Source: Alistipes sp. (GTDB taxonomy: Bacteria > Bacteroidota > Bacteroidia > Bacteroidales > Rikenellaceae). Taken from it: a stretch of 26,584 nucleotides of DNA. Made by a program: the position numbers and the translations under genes. This document shows, piece by piece, positions 7,159-14,931 of the stretch. The notes below the pieces were generated by a model. That model was not told the origin of the DNA. It saw nothing but the letters and a program-made list of their open reading frames with translations, and ran no database searches. Position 1 is the first letter of the stretch; each line of letters begins with the position of its first letter. The stretch covers positions 1 through 26,584 of the forward strand of contig JAFYOF010000170.1 of the NCBI GenBank assembly GCA_017560305.1, written 5' to 3'.

Positions 7159-7830
7159 CTATCGGATAGAGTTCATACGGATGCTTGCCTTCACAATCGC
7201 AATCGCGCGTATGCGGCTCATCTCTATATCCTTATCCGCGTGGTGTGGGTTCTGGCTCACCAGCTTCACATATCCCTCACGCTCCGACTTCTGGATGTAC
7301 TTCACGGTGATGTACTCCTCGCCATCGAGGTCAATCGAGAGCAGATACATATCGCCCCAGAAGATGTTGTTTATATCCTGCAACTGCTTGTACAACACGA
7401 TGTCGCCACTCTTTAAAAGAGGGTACATCGAGTCGCCCACGATGTAAATCGCGCCATCACACTTTGGCAGGTTGGGGATGTGGATGTAGTTGATAGGCTT
7501 GTTTGACTCCTGGTCGGTGAACAGAGGCACCAGACCCGCCGTGCCCTCAATCGAGTAGAGCGGCACGCTCTGCATCGGCAACGATGAGTCCGAGCGCAGG
7601 CGGAAAGCCGTGAAGTCGGGCTCGGCGTTGAACATATTACCCTTGCCAGTCTCCAGCCAGTCGGGGTTGATGTTCAAATCTTGAACCAATATATTCTTGT
7701 TGCGGGTCGACAATCCGCACTTGCCTGTCTCAATCATCGAGAGGGCTGCTTTTCCAATGCCAAGTCGCTGAGCCAGTTGCTCTTGTGTGAGTTTTAGCTC
7801 CTTGCGTATCAGTTTAATTCGTTCACTCAT
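7159..7830 (-). CDS. LexA/CI-like repressor (HTH + S24 peptidase)
   Basis: A 223-residue regulator. Residues 4-65 form a Cro/CI helix-turn-helix (LTQEQLAQRLGIGKAALSMIE). Residues 88-215 are an S24 self-cleavage domain: the nucleophile is S134 in VGDSMYP, the likely general base is K177 in ITVKYI, and an Ala-Gly pair at 98-99 (GTAGLV) fits the cleavage site. All parts for RecA-stimulated autocleavage are present, as in LexA, UmuD and phage CI. It heads an operon with the exporter and faces a 99-aa gene and a terminase gene across a shared control region. The target set is unknown, but a perfect 15-bp palindrome lies in that region. It could be a phage repressor or a chromosomal stress regulator. 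Confidence 0.88.
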   Translation of the reverse strand: MSERIKLIRKELKLTQEQLAQRLGIGKAALSMIETGKCGLSTRNKNILVQDLNINPDWLETGKGNMFNAEPDFTAFRLRSDSSLPMQSVPLYSIEGTAGLVPLFTDQESNKPINYIHIPNLPKCDGAIYIVGDSMYPLLKSGDIVLYKQLQDINNIFWGDMYLLSIDLDGEEYITVKYIQKSEREGYVKLVSQNPHHADKDIEMSRIRAIAIVKASIRMNSIR

Positions 7831-7883
7831 TGTATTTCTATAAATAAATTTTATATCAAAAATTTGTACCTTCGGTGTATAAA

Positions 7884-7898
7884 ATTCAATAATTGAAT
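7884..7898. promoter_or_regulatory. Perfect palindrome, candidate operator
   Basis: attcaat-a-attgaat is a perfect 7+1+7 palindrome. It sits just upstream of the rightward -7 element and just downstream of the predicted leftward start, so a protein bound here could block both transcripts. Size and place suit a CI/LexA-type dimer, but binding by the S24 protein is inference. Confidence 0.5.
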
Positions 7899-7899
7899 A

Positions 7900-7907
7900 T
7901 ATCTTTG
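7900..7907 (+). promoter_or_regulatory. Candidate -7 element for the 99-aa/terminase unit
   Basis: TATCTTTG matches TAnnTTTG. No TTTG stands 19-21 nt upstream, so this would be a weak or activated promoter. It predicts a start near 7914 and a leader of about 50 nt. Confidence 0.4.
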
Positions 7908-7912
7908 TAGTG

Positions 7913-7944
7913 CAAAGTTAAGTAATTTACATTAAACCACCAAA
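7913..7944 (-). promoter_or_regulatory. Promoter of the S24 repressor-exporter operon
   Basis: On the minus strand TTTG (7944-7941), 20 nt, then TAACTTTG (7920-7913): a full Bacteroidota consensus promoter. The predicted start near 7906 gives a leader of about 75 nt. It points at, and overlaps, the rightward promoter candidate, so the two transcripts cross. Confidence 0.65.
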
Positions 7945-7963
7945 TTAAATTCAGTAAAAATCA

Positions 7964-8263
7964 ATGATGTACGAAATTTCATCTAAACTTTATCACGAGG
8001 TAGCCACTCGCCTCACTGAACTTGCTGCCTCCCACAGCTACATCTCCACCTCCTTTGAATTCGAGTTCGAGGATGTGTGGTGTAAGATGATTATCTCTGC
8101 CGTGGTCTATCGTCAGTCCTCGCCTGATGTCGGTCACTCGGTCTGCGCCGTGACAGATATGATTCCCGTATGGTGGGAGTTCCACACCTTTGTCGAGGGC
8201 GAGGAGGTCTTGAACGATATGTCGTTTGACCTCATCCGCGAGAATATTCACTCATTAGTCTAA
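7964..8263 (+). CDS. Small protein of unknown function upstream of terminase
   Basis: A 99-residue acidic protein that I do not recognise. The N-terminal third looks helical (ISSKLYHEVATRLTELAAS); the middle alternates beta-like stretches (YISTSFEFEFEDV, MIISAVVYR). It has no signal peptide, membrane segment or known motif. Two ATGs stand together at 7964 and 7967; either may start it. It ends 11 nt before the terminase start codon, so the two should be co-transcribed. Size and place recall small genes beside terminases, but it has no HTH that would make it a small terminase subunit, so that role is unsupported. Confidence 0.6.
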   Translation: MMYEISSKLYHEVATRLTELAASHSYISTSFEFEFEDVWCKMIISAVVYRQSSPDVGHSVCAVTDMIPVWWEFHTFVEGEEVLNDMSFDLIRENIHSLV

Positions 8264-8274
8264 ACCCTTGCGCA

Positions 8275-9777
8275 ATGAAACAACCTACATTTGACTCCTG
8301 GTTGAAATCCGTTCAACCTATATTATTAGAGGAGCAAACTCCGGGCCCGACCGCACCGCCTGCCCCCGCTGTGCCGCCCTCGTTTTCAGAGTATGCTCTG
8401 GCTGTCTATCCCTTTCTGGAGTTGCAACCATTTCATCGCAACTACTATCGTCTGCTTGAGGCGTTTGCCGAGGGTCGCATCCGCAAGTTGATGGTCTCAA
8501 TGCCGCCCCAGCACGGCAAGAGCGTCGGCGCAAGCACTCTGCTGCCCGCCTATATGCTCGGACTCAACCCCGACTGCCGCATTGCGATTGCCTCCTACTC
8601 GGCTATGCTCGCCAATAAGTTCAACCGCCGTGTGCAGCGCATCATTGAGAGCGATGAGTACGGCTCGCTCTTCCCCGCCACCCGCATCAAGTGCGGCGGC
8701 AAGCCCACGCGCTACCTCCGCACCGCCGACGAGGTGGAGATTATCGACCACGAGGGCGGTCTGCTCTCGGTGGGCAGGGAGGGCTCGCTCACGGGCAACC
8801 GTGTCGACTGCTTTATCCTCGACGACCTCTACAAGGATGCTATGGAGGCGAACTCGCCCCTCATCCGTGAGAATTGCTGGGAGTGGTACACCTCGGTGGT
8901 GCGCACCCGTATGCACAACGACTCGCGCGAACTCATTGTCTTTACCCGCTGGCACGAGGAGGATTTGATTGGCGTGCTGCGTGCTCACGAAAGGTGCGTT
9001 GAGATGACCTGCTGGGAGGACTTGGATAGGGTGGGGCACGAGGATTGGCTCTGCATCAACCTTGAGGCGCTCAAGACTGGCGCTCCCACCGAGATTGACC
9101 CTCGCGAGGCGGGCGAGCCCTTGTGGGCGGAGCGCCAGAGCCGCACACTGCTTGAGACCAAGCGCCGCCTTGACCCCGTACGCTTCGAGTGTATGTATCA
9201 GGGTCGCCCCTCCACGCAGGGCGGTCTGCTCTATGCTTCGGGCTTTGCCACCTACGATGCTCTGCCCAAGGAGATTGTCCGTCTGGGAAACTACACCGAC
9301 ACGGCAGATATGGGTGACGACTACCTCTGCTCGATGAGTTATGCTGTTGATAGTGATGGCGTTATCTATATCCTCGATGTGGTCTACTCGCGCGAGCCGA
9401 TGGAGGTCACCGAGGGCGAGGTGGCTGCGATGTTGCAAGCGTCGGGCGTACGGCAGTCGCTCATTGAGAGTAACAATGGTGGTCGCGGTTTTGCCCGCTC
9501 GGTGCAGAAGTTGTGCCCGAGGGTGAAGGTCGAGTGGTTTCACCAGAATGCCAACAAGGAGGCGCGCATCCTCTCCAACTCCGCCACGGTTTTGCACCTT
9601 GTGCGCTTCCCGAGCGGCTGGGCAACCCGCTGGGCGGAGTTGTACGCCCACCTGATGACCTACCGCCGCGACTTCCGCTCCAACCGCTGGCACGACGCCC
9701 CCGATGTCCTCACCGGCATTGTTGAGAAAGAGGGGAGCGTGCTCTCGCAACCTCGTATTAAGATTGGTTTTTCTTAG
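8275..9777 (+). CDS. Phage-type terminase large subunit (orphan)
   Basis: A 500-residue, apparently intact TerL. The ATPase part has Walker A MPPQHGKS (76-83), Walker B CFILDD (179-184) and a coupling motif VFTRWHEED (222-230). The nuclease part has TDTADMGDDY (341-350), IESNNGG (397-403) and HDAPDVLTG (473-481), giving the acidic triad expected of an RNase H-fold terminase nuclease. In phages it cuts concatemers and pumps DNA into the prohead. Here no portal, capsid, tail or integrase gene is present on either side. The gene is much richer in G+C than its neighbours (bases 9121-9180 hold 40 G/C of 60), which suggests foreign origin. It is either a prophage remnant kept open by chance or selection, or a domesticated nuclease-ATPase. 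Family call is strong; role is open. Confidence 0.9.
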   Translation: MKQPTFDSWLKSVQPILLEEQTPGPTAPPAPAVPPSFSEYALAVYPFLELQPFHRNYYRLLEAFAEGRIRKLMVSMPPQHGKSVGASTLLPAYMLGLNPDCRIAIASYSAMLANKFNRRVQRIIESDEYGSLFPATRIKCGGKPTRYLRTADEVEIIDHEGGLLSVGREGSLTGNRVDCFILDDLYKDAMEANSPLIRENCWEWYTSVVRTRMHNDSRELIVFTRWHEEDLIGVLRAHERCVEMTCWEDLDRVGHEDWLCINLEALKTGAPTEIDPREAGEPLWAERQSRTLLETKRRLDPVRFECMYQGRPSTQGGLLYASGFATYDALPKEIVRLGNYTDTADMGDDYLCSMSYAVDSDGVIYILDVVYSREPMEVTEGEVAAMLQASGVRQSLIESNNGGRGFARSVQKLCPRVKVEWFHQNANKEARILSNSATVLHLVRFPSGWATRWAELYAHLMTYRRDFRSNRWHDAPDVLTGIVEKEGSVLSQPRIKIGFS

Positions 9778-9783
9778 GAGTGA

Positions 9784-9817
9784 AAAAGGGACTGTCCGGT
9801 CGGATAGCCCCTTTCTT
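9784..9817. terminator. Terminator shared by the terminase and LRR genes
   Basis: The stem aaagggactgtcc / ggatagccccttt, with one or two imperfections and a 4-nt loop, lies between the convergent stops. The minus-strand reading ends in ctttttca, the plus-strand one in ctttctta, so it can serve both. Confidence 0.65.
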
Positions 9818-9836
9818 ACTATTATTTAAAGTTAGT

Positions 9837-12800
9837 TTATCTATTCAAGAATCTTGGTTTTGCGCCGAGTTTGCTAGGGTTAATAGGTGCTGATTGAGCA
9901 GACCTTGTAACCGCCGAACTTGTTTGACCTATATTCTTTTTGTCGTATTCCAAGAATGTGTCAAATGAATACTCCTCGCCAGCAATTTCCATAATATGCT
10001 TGTATATAGCCCAACGGCTAGGTGCATTAAAAGTAGTGCCTGAACCGTCTCTCATAATACTTGTATATGTTGATCTATACGCTCCTTTTTTATAATACAA
10101 TGCACCTTCATATATGCCGATATTTTCGGAAGCATAGTTTGGATTCGATAGAAAATCTTTCCATACAACTCTCTCCGGATCATTTGTTACATCTACATTT
10201 AGATACCATCCACGCTTATGCTCATCCCAAATAACTTGTTTCTCTTCTTCTGGATAATTACTAAAAGTAGTATCTGTGGTCTCTACATACTCATCTCCAA
10301 GTCTACCAAAACCGTGCCCCAATATCTCGTGATGAATAGTACGTACAAAATCTTCTGGTATCTCCTCGTCATAGTTTCCTATACTTGCACTAGAGATAGA
10401 TCCATACGGCATCCAGTAACACATATCTCGTCTCCACGACATATCGTTTAAGATCGCTATACCATGTATTTCGTTTGATTTATTAGGTATCTTCATTATA
10501 TATTCCTCTATTTTTTCAATTCCTAAATCATACATATCACCCGCATATTCAGTCTCAAGCGCAGAACCATTTCCAAGTCCGCTTTTTTTAGAAACAGAAT
10601 AAACGACATATACATCAAAATAATCTTTGAATGATGCATAGGGCTCAACCGCAAATAGAGCATTGTAACACCTCTGTACGTGCACATCAGCCTCGCCGCT
10701 TGCTATCTGCTTATCAGTAAATCCATCCATCGTTATGACAAATGATGCACCATCACCTTTCGTATGAGTCTGCAATGTGACAACATGTCCATCCATTGTA
10801 TAATCAACAGAGCCTTCCGTGTTCAAGATGATTTCATATCCCTCTTTTTGATTTAATTCAAAATAATCCAAATTGTATATAAAGTTGCTTAAATCCTCTG
10901 AGCACTCCCCCGAAAGATTATTGTTACTTAGATATAAATACTTAAGACTTTTTAAATTTACAAATTCTTCTGGAATACCACCAGTAAGGAGATTGTTATC
11001 CAATGCCAACTCAACCAATTTATCAAGTTCTGATAATTCTTTGGGAATAGTACCAGTAAAATTATTGGAACCAATACTCAACACTGTCAGCAACTCTATG
11101 TTCCCCAACTCTTTTGGGATATTACCCGTAAGATTATTATCAAAAAGTCTTAAGTCTTCCAAACTTACACAATTCACCAATGCAGTTGGAATTTCTCCAC
11201 ATAACTTATTTCCTCCTAAATTCAAGTGTTTAAGTTTTGATAAAGAGCCTATCTCACTTGGTATTTCCCCACTTAATTGATTTCCCATCAAATCGAGCCA
11301 TCCTATATTCTCAAGTCCACTAATACTTGTAGGAATAGTACCCGATATTGAGTTTACACTTAGTATTAAAGACTCAAGATTCTTCAAATTACCCAACGAA
11401 TTAGGTATTTCTCCTGATATTTGATTGAATTGTAGATTTAACTCTCTAAGCGCAACCATATTACCTATATCGGTAGGCAATTCTCCATTAAGTTCATTAC
11501 GATTAAGCCATAAATATTCAAGTTGGGTCAATTTTGTAATTTCAGAGGGGATAGAACCTGTTAGCGCATTTCCGCTCAAGTACAAATTTTTTAAATTCGT
11601 TAAAGAACCTATTTCCTTAGGAATATTCCCACTTAAATTATTATTAGTTATTGACAATTGCTCCAAATTTGACAACGTTCCAAGAGATGCAGGAATCTCC
11701 CCAAATAGCAAATTACTGCTAAGGTCCAATGATTTCAACTGAGATAAATCAGATATTTTCTCTGGTATTTCACCCGTCAACAGATTGCCAAACAAAGATA
11801 GAGTTTTTAATGAAGGTAAATTTGTTATTTCCCAAGGAATCTCTCCTGTCAACTTATTTGCAAACAATTCAAGGTATTCTAAATTTGATAAAGCCCCAAG
11901 AGATGCAGGAATCTCGCCTTCTAACATATTGCCACCAAGATTCAAAACTGTCAACTGCTCCAATTCTGCGATTTCCTCTGGAATATTACCAGTTAACTTG
12001 TTAATGCTAAGATCCAAAACTGTCAACTGCTCCAATTCTGCGATTTCCTCAGGGATATTACCAGTTAATTCGAAACCATTTAGCCGAATTGTTACAACTC
12101 TTTTAGAATTTATTGGCATCATAAATTCATCTACATTTACTCCATGCCACTCACTAACTGGCTTATCAGAACACCAATTATCATTGCGAGTCCAATTGTC
12201 GCCACCCGTAGCCTCGTAGAATGCAATCAATGCCTCACGCTCCTTTTCGAGAATCTCCTTCAAGCCGCTTTGCGTTACCTTAATGGTTTGTGTTGCGCTA
12301 CCGCCCGAAATAGTGATAGTACCCTCTCGGTCCTCTATATCCGAACGCTCCGACACATTGAAATACAAAGTCTTTGTCTCCAATGTACGAGTCTCCACCT
12401 GCTGAATCCACTCCTTTGCATTGTCGGAAATGGTTACAGTAATATCTACATTAGTCTGAATCTCGAAGACAAGATTACCTCCGTCAATGCCAAATTCATA
12501 CTCCGAATCTGCTAAAACAATTGCATCTCTCTGCATCTGCTTAATGGCAACAACTTCTGAAAGACCGTTCTCCTTGTTGGTAAACTTAATCTCGGTAGAA
12601 CGATTGTCGTGACTGTCGTTAGGTTGAATGTCAAAACGATATGTATTGGTTGAAAAGGCACGAGTGGTGTTCTCCGAAATCCAATCCACATCGGCGGGGA
12701 GTTCTACCGCAACATCTATATTACTCTTTACATCAACAGCAATGGTCCCGCCATCAGACGGCACAATATATTCGTTTTGAGATATGATGATTGATGGTTT

Positions 12801-13454
12801 TGACCCCTCTTGATAGATGGTTATAGTCTCATTTAAATCACCACTTGTGATGTAAATCTTCGCTTCACGCTTTTCAGAATCCTCGTTCTCGGCAACAGAG
12901 AAGGTGAGTATAGATGTTTTCATTGCACGAGTACCCTCATACTTTACCCAACCTTTGGCAGACTCATCAATAGTGTACTCAAATTTAATGTTTGCTTTGA
13001 CCTCTATCGTAACCTCTCCGCCCTCGGCAGTAATCTCAAACTTTGAAGATGTTATGGTCAGCGCATCCTTCTGCTTTTGAGTTACATTGATAATCTTTTG
13101 AGCAGAGCCAGCCTTAATGCGAACAGAGGCAGAACGCTCGTCTGTAGTGTCGTTATTTTTCGCCGTAATGGTGAGCGTAGCATCTCCTGCATTTCCGCTT
13201 GTTGGACTTACACTCAACCAACTATCAGCGCGAGAGTTAATCACCTCGGCAGTCCACGACTCGGTAGAAGTGATCGAAATCTCATCTCTACCGCCCTCGG
13301 TTGTGAAATCCAAAGATCTGGTTTCAAGTTTAATCTCGGTTTTCGGTTTTTCAGGAGTGGGGTCTGTGTTTGAATTTGCACTATCGTCACTATTCGTACA
13401 AGCAGTAGTAAATAGAACTGCCGTAGTCAGTAAAAAGGTTAATAGTTTTTTCAT
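9837..13454 (-). CDS. Surface lipoprotein: 4 BACON + 17 LRR + M64-like metallopeptidase
   Basis: A 1205-residue mosaic. Signal residues 1-18 end in TTAC with C19 lipidated; the following TNSDDS fits the acidic export signal of Bacteroidota surface lipoproteins. Four BACON-type Ig-like domains occupy about 43-126, 131-216, 220-306 and 310-396. A cap follows (GGDNWTRNDNWCS at 417-429), then 17 repeats of 24 residues (453 to about 860) of the plant-like LxGxIPxxLxxLxxLxxLxL type. The C-terminal domain (about 865-1165) has HEILGHGFGRLGDEY at 1042-1056, an HExxH zinc motif with the downstream D/E of M64 (IgA-protease-like) peptidases. I infer a surface protease that binds protein or glycan ligands through the LRRs and BACON domains. 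The LRR part is very A+T-rich compared with the BACON part. It stands alone, with its own -7 element and a shared terminator. Confidence 0.87.
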   Translation of the reverse strand: MKKLLTFLLTTAVLFTTACTNSDDSANSNTDPTPEKPKTEIKLETRSLDFTTEGGRDEISITSTESWTAEVINSRADSWLSVSPTSGNAGDATLTITAKNNDTTDERSASVRIKAGSAQKIINVTQKQKDALTITSSKFEITAEGGEVTIEVKANIKFEYTIDESAKGWVKYEGTRAMKTSILTFSVAENEDSEKREAKIYITSGDLNETITIYQEGSKPSIIISQNEYIVPSDGGTIAVDVKSNIDVAVELPADVDWISENTTRAFSTNTYRFDIQPNDSHDNRSTEIKFTNKENGLSEVVAIKQMQRDAIVLADSEYEFGIDGGNLVFEIQTNVDITVTISDNAKEWIQQVETRTLETKTLYFNVSERSDIEDREGTITISGGSATQTIKVTQSGLKEILEKEREALIAFYEATGGDNWTRNDNWCSDKPVSEWHGVNVDEFMMPINSKRVVTIRLNGFELTGNIPEEIAELEQLTVLDLSINKLTGNIPEEIAELEQLTVLNLGGNMLEGEIPASLGALSNLEYLELFANKLTGEIPWEITNLPSLKTLSLFGNLLTGEIPEKISDLSQLKSLDLSSNLLFGEIPASLGTLSNLEQLSITNNNLSGNIPKEIGSLTNLKNLYLSGNALTGSIPSEITKLTQLEYLWLNRNELNGELPTDIGNMVALRELNLQFNQISGEIPNSLGNLKNLESLILSVNSISGTIPTSISGLENIGWLDLMGNQLSGEIPSEIGSLSKLKHLNLGGNKLCGEIPTALVNCVSLEDLRLFDNNLTGNIPKELGNIELLTVLSIGSNNFTGTIPKELSELDKLVELALDNNLLTGGIPEEFVNLKSLKYLYLSNNNLSGECSEDLSNFIYNLDYFELNQKEGYEIILNTEGSVDYTMDGHVVTLQTHTKGDGASFVITMDGFTDKQIASGEADVHVQRCYNALFAVEPYASFKDYFDVYVVYSVSKKSGLGNGSALETEYAGDMYDLGIEKIEEYIMKIPNKSNEIHGIAILNDMSWRRDMCYWMPYGSISSASIGNYDEEIPEDFVRTIHHEILGHGFGRLGDEYVETTDTTFSNYPEEEKQVIWDEHKRGWYLNVDVTNDPERVVWKDFLSNPNYASENIGIYEGALYYKKGAYRSTYTSIMRDGSGTTFNAPSRWAIYKHIMEIAGEEYSFDTFLEYDKKNIGQTSSAVTRSAQSAPINPSKLGAKPRFLNR
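11929..12075 (-). repeat. Near-identical LRR-coding tandem units (72-bp period)
   Basis: The stretch aaaactgtcaactgctccaa and the bases after it, through cagttaa, occur twice 72 bp apart with only a few changes. They encode the repeated IPEEIAELEQLTVL. A shorter echo (agagatgcaggaatctc) occurs at about 11683 and 11899. This is recent duplication within the LRR array. Confidence 0.75.
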
Positions 13455-13506
13455 AGAAGTATAGTATTTTTTGTTTTAATTACAAGATATGATACCACTT
13501 TCCATA

Positions 13507-13514
13507 CAAAGATA
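13507..13514 (-). promoter_or_regulatory. Candidate -7 element of the LRR lipoprotein gene
   Basis: TATCTTTG on the minus strand, about 50 nt upstream of the start codon. The expected TTTG 19-21 nt further up is absent. Same sequence context as the korAB candidate. Confidence 0.4.
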
Positions 13515-13570
13515 TAAAATTTTTCGCCAAATGCGATGTACAACTTGTAGTCATTTTTGTAATAAAACAA

Positions 13571-13606
13571 AAAAAAACACCTCTCGCTTGCCGCAAAAGG
13601 TGATTC
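13571..13606 (-). terminator. Terminator of the nitronate monooxygenase-like gene
   Basis: On the minus strand the hairpin with arms caccttt / agaggtg is followed by a run of about ten T. It lies about 20 nt after the stop codon. Confidence 0.75.
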
Positions 13607-13626
13607 TCTTATAGTTGTTTCGTTCT

Positions 13627-14706
13627 TTATGCCAGACTAGCCGCCTTTGCTGCGTAACCCGTCTTCAGCTCGTCGAACAACTCGCTGACCTTCAAAATCT
13701 TGTCGCAACGCCAAGCGTTTGAGCCTGCGAATGCGTAGCCGTGATCCATACGACCCTTGTAGGCATTGAACAGAGCTAGCATAATGCAATATGGCGAGTT
13801 AGTCACATCGCAAGTCTTGATGCAGTTGAACGGACACGCCTTTGGCTTCTTCAAGCCCTCCTTCACCGCCTCGAGGAAGCCGTTGGTGATTGCTCGGCCA
13901 GGCATTCCCACAGGGCTCTGGATGATGGTCACATCCTCCTGCGTAGCATCGATGTACGCCTGCTTGAACTTCTCGTCAGCATCGCACTCCTCGGTAACAA
14001 CGAAGCGCGTACCCATCTGCACCGCGTCGGCACCCAATGCCATAATGTTGTAGATATCCTCACCAGTATAGATGCCGCCACCCGCAATTACCGGGATGTG
14101 CTTGCCGTGCTGCTGCTCCAGCTCGCGTGCCGCCGCAACAACCTCTGGCACGATAGCCTCCAGTGAGTAGTTCTCATCGTTAATCTGCTCGTGTGAGTAG
14201 CCCAGATGACCACCCGCCTTTGGACCCTCCACCACAACTGCGTCGGGCACATAGCCGTACTCGCCAATCCAGCGGCGGCAGATGACCTTCAACGCACGCG
14301 CCGACGATACGATAGGCGCAAGCTTGGTTGTTGAGTCGCTCGTGAGGAACGATGGCAGATTCAGTGGCAGACCCGCACCCGCAAAGATGATGTCAGCCTT
14401 CTCGGCGATGGCGGTCTTTACGATGTCGGCAAAGTTTGTCAGCGCCACCATAATGTTCACGCCGATGATGCCGCTCGACTTCTCGCGCGCCTTGCGCAAC
14501 TCCTCCTTCAGTCCGTGGATGCAAGCCTCGTTGAAATCCTTCGAGAACTCGTTATAAATCACACCAAGACCAGCCGCCGAGATTACTCCCACGCCGCCAG
14601 CGTTGGCTACAGCAGAGGCAAGTCCCGAGAGCGACACACCTACGCCCATACCTCCCTGCACGATGGGTACTTTGGCAAGGAGATTTCCTATTTTCAACTC
14701 TTTCAT
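13627..14706 (-). CDS. Nitronate monooxygenase / enoyl-ACP reductase II-like flavoprotein
   Basis: An FMN-dependent TIM-barrel protein of the nitronate monooxygenase/FabK family, cytosolic. I start it at 14706 (MKELKIGN, 359 aa). The frame is open to an ATG at 14787, but those 27 residues do not resemble the family and that ATG lies upstream of the -7 candidate at 14773-14766. Visible family marks: VPIVQGGMGVGVS at the N-terminus, GPKAGGHLG with the likely catalytic His, and the phosphate-binding AGGGIYTGEDI followed by GADAVQMGTRFV. Near the C-terminus is a cysteine cluster, CPFNCIKTCDVTNSPYC. The reaction may be oxidation of alkyl nitronates or reduction of an enoyl thioester; sequence alone does not decide. 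Single gene with its own terminator. Confidence 0.85.
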   Translation of the reverse strand: MKELKIGNLLAKVPIVQGGMGVGVSLSGLASAVANAGGVGVISAAGLGVIYNEFSKDFNEACIHGLKEELRKAREKSSGIIGVNIMVALTNFADIVKTAIAEKADIIFAGAGLPLNLPSFLTSDSTTKLAPIVSSARALKVICRRWIGEYGYVPDAVVVEGPKAGGHLGYSHEQINDENYSLEAIVPEVVAAARELEQQHGKHIPVIAGGGIYTGEDIYNIMALGADAVQMGTRFVVTEECDADEKFKQAYIDATQEDVTIIQSPVGMPGRAITNGFLEAVKEGLKKPKACPFNCIKTCDVTNSPYCIMLALFNAYKGRMDHGYAFAGSNAWRCDKILKVSELFDELKTGYAAKAASLA

Positions 14707-14726
14707 TCCTTTAAGTTTTTGGTTAT

Positions 14727-14773
14727 GCAGAATGTTGAAATTCTGCTTGTGTTCTATTGACCTCGCAAATATA
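14727..14773 (-). promoter_or_regulatory. Candidate promoter -7 and leader palindrome
   Basis: On the minus strand TATATTTG (14773-14766) fits the -7 consensus. The leader then holds a 7-bp inverted repeat gcagaat / attctgc at 14727-14746, which may be an operator or an mRNA hairpin. No proper -33 element is seen. Confidence 0.4.
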
Positions 14774-14880
14774 GATAAAATATTCAAAAAGGGAAATTAA
14801 ATGTTGAAAATATGAATTCTTAAAATTTTTCAATTAACCCGCTCGCGTCACTTTCCACCTCAAGAATCACTTTAGCTGCA

Positions 14881-14913
14881 AAAATAAAGCACCGCTTATC
14901 TCAAGCGGTGCTA
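14881..14913 (-). terminator. Terminator of the two-lipoprotein operon
   Basis: Read on the minus strand, the perfect 10-bp stem agcaccgctt / aagcggtgct with a 5-nt loop is followed by ttattttt. It lies about 20 nt after the stop codon. Confidence 0.85.
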
Positions 14914-14931
14914 AAGGATTGGGATAAAGAG

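Noticed and set aside
8497..9750. 417-codon open frame antisense to the terminase
   Set aside because: It is the mirror of a G+C-rich gene with strong third-base bias; its translation has no domain, and the plus strand has complete terminase motifs.
7159..9777. Intact prophage or integrative element
   Set aside because: Only a repressor and a terminase are present; no integrase, att-like direct repeat, portal, capsid or tail gene could be seen.
14707..14787. 27-residue N-terminal extension of the nitronate monooxygenase-like gene
   Set aside because: It lies over the -7 candidate and a leader hairpin and does not resemble the family; the ATG at 14706 gives the normal N-terminus.
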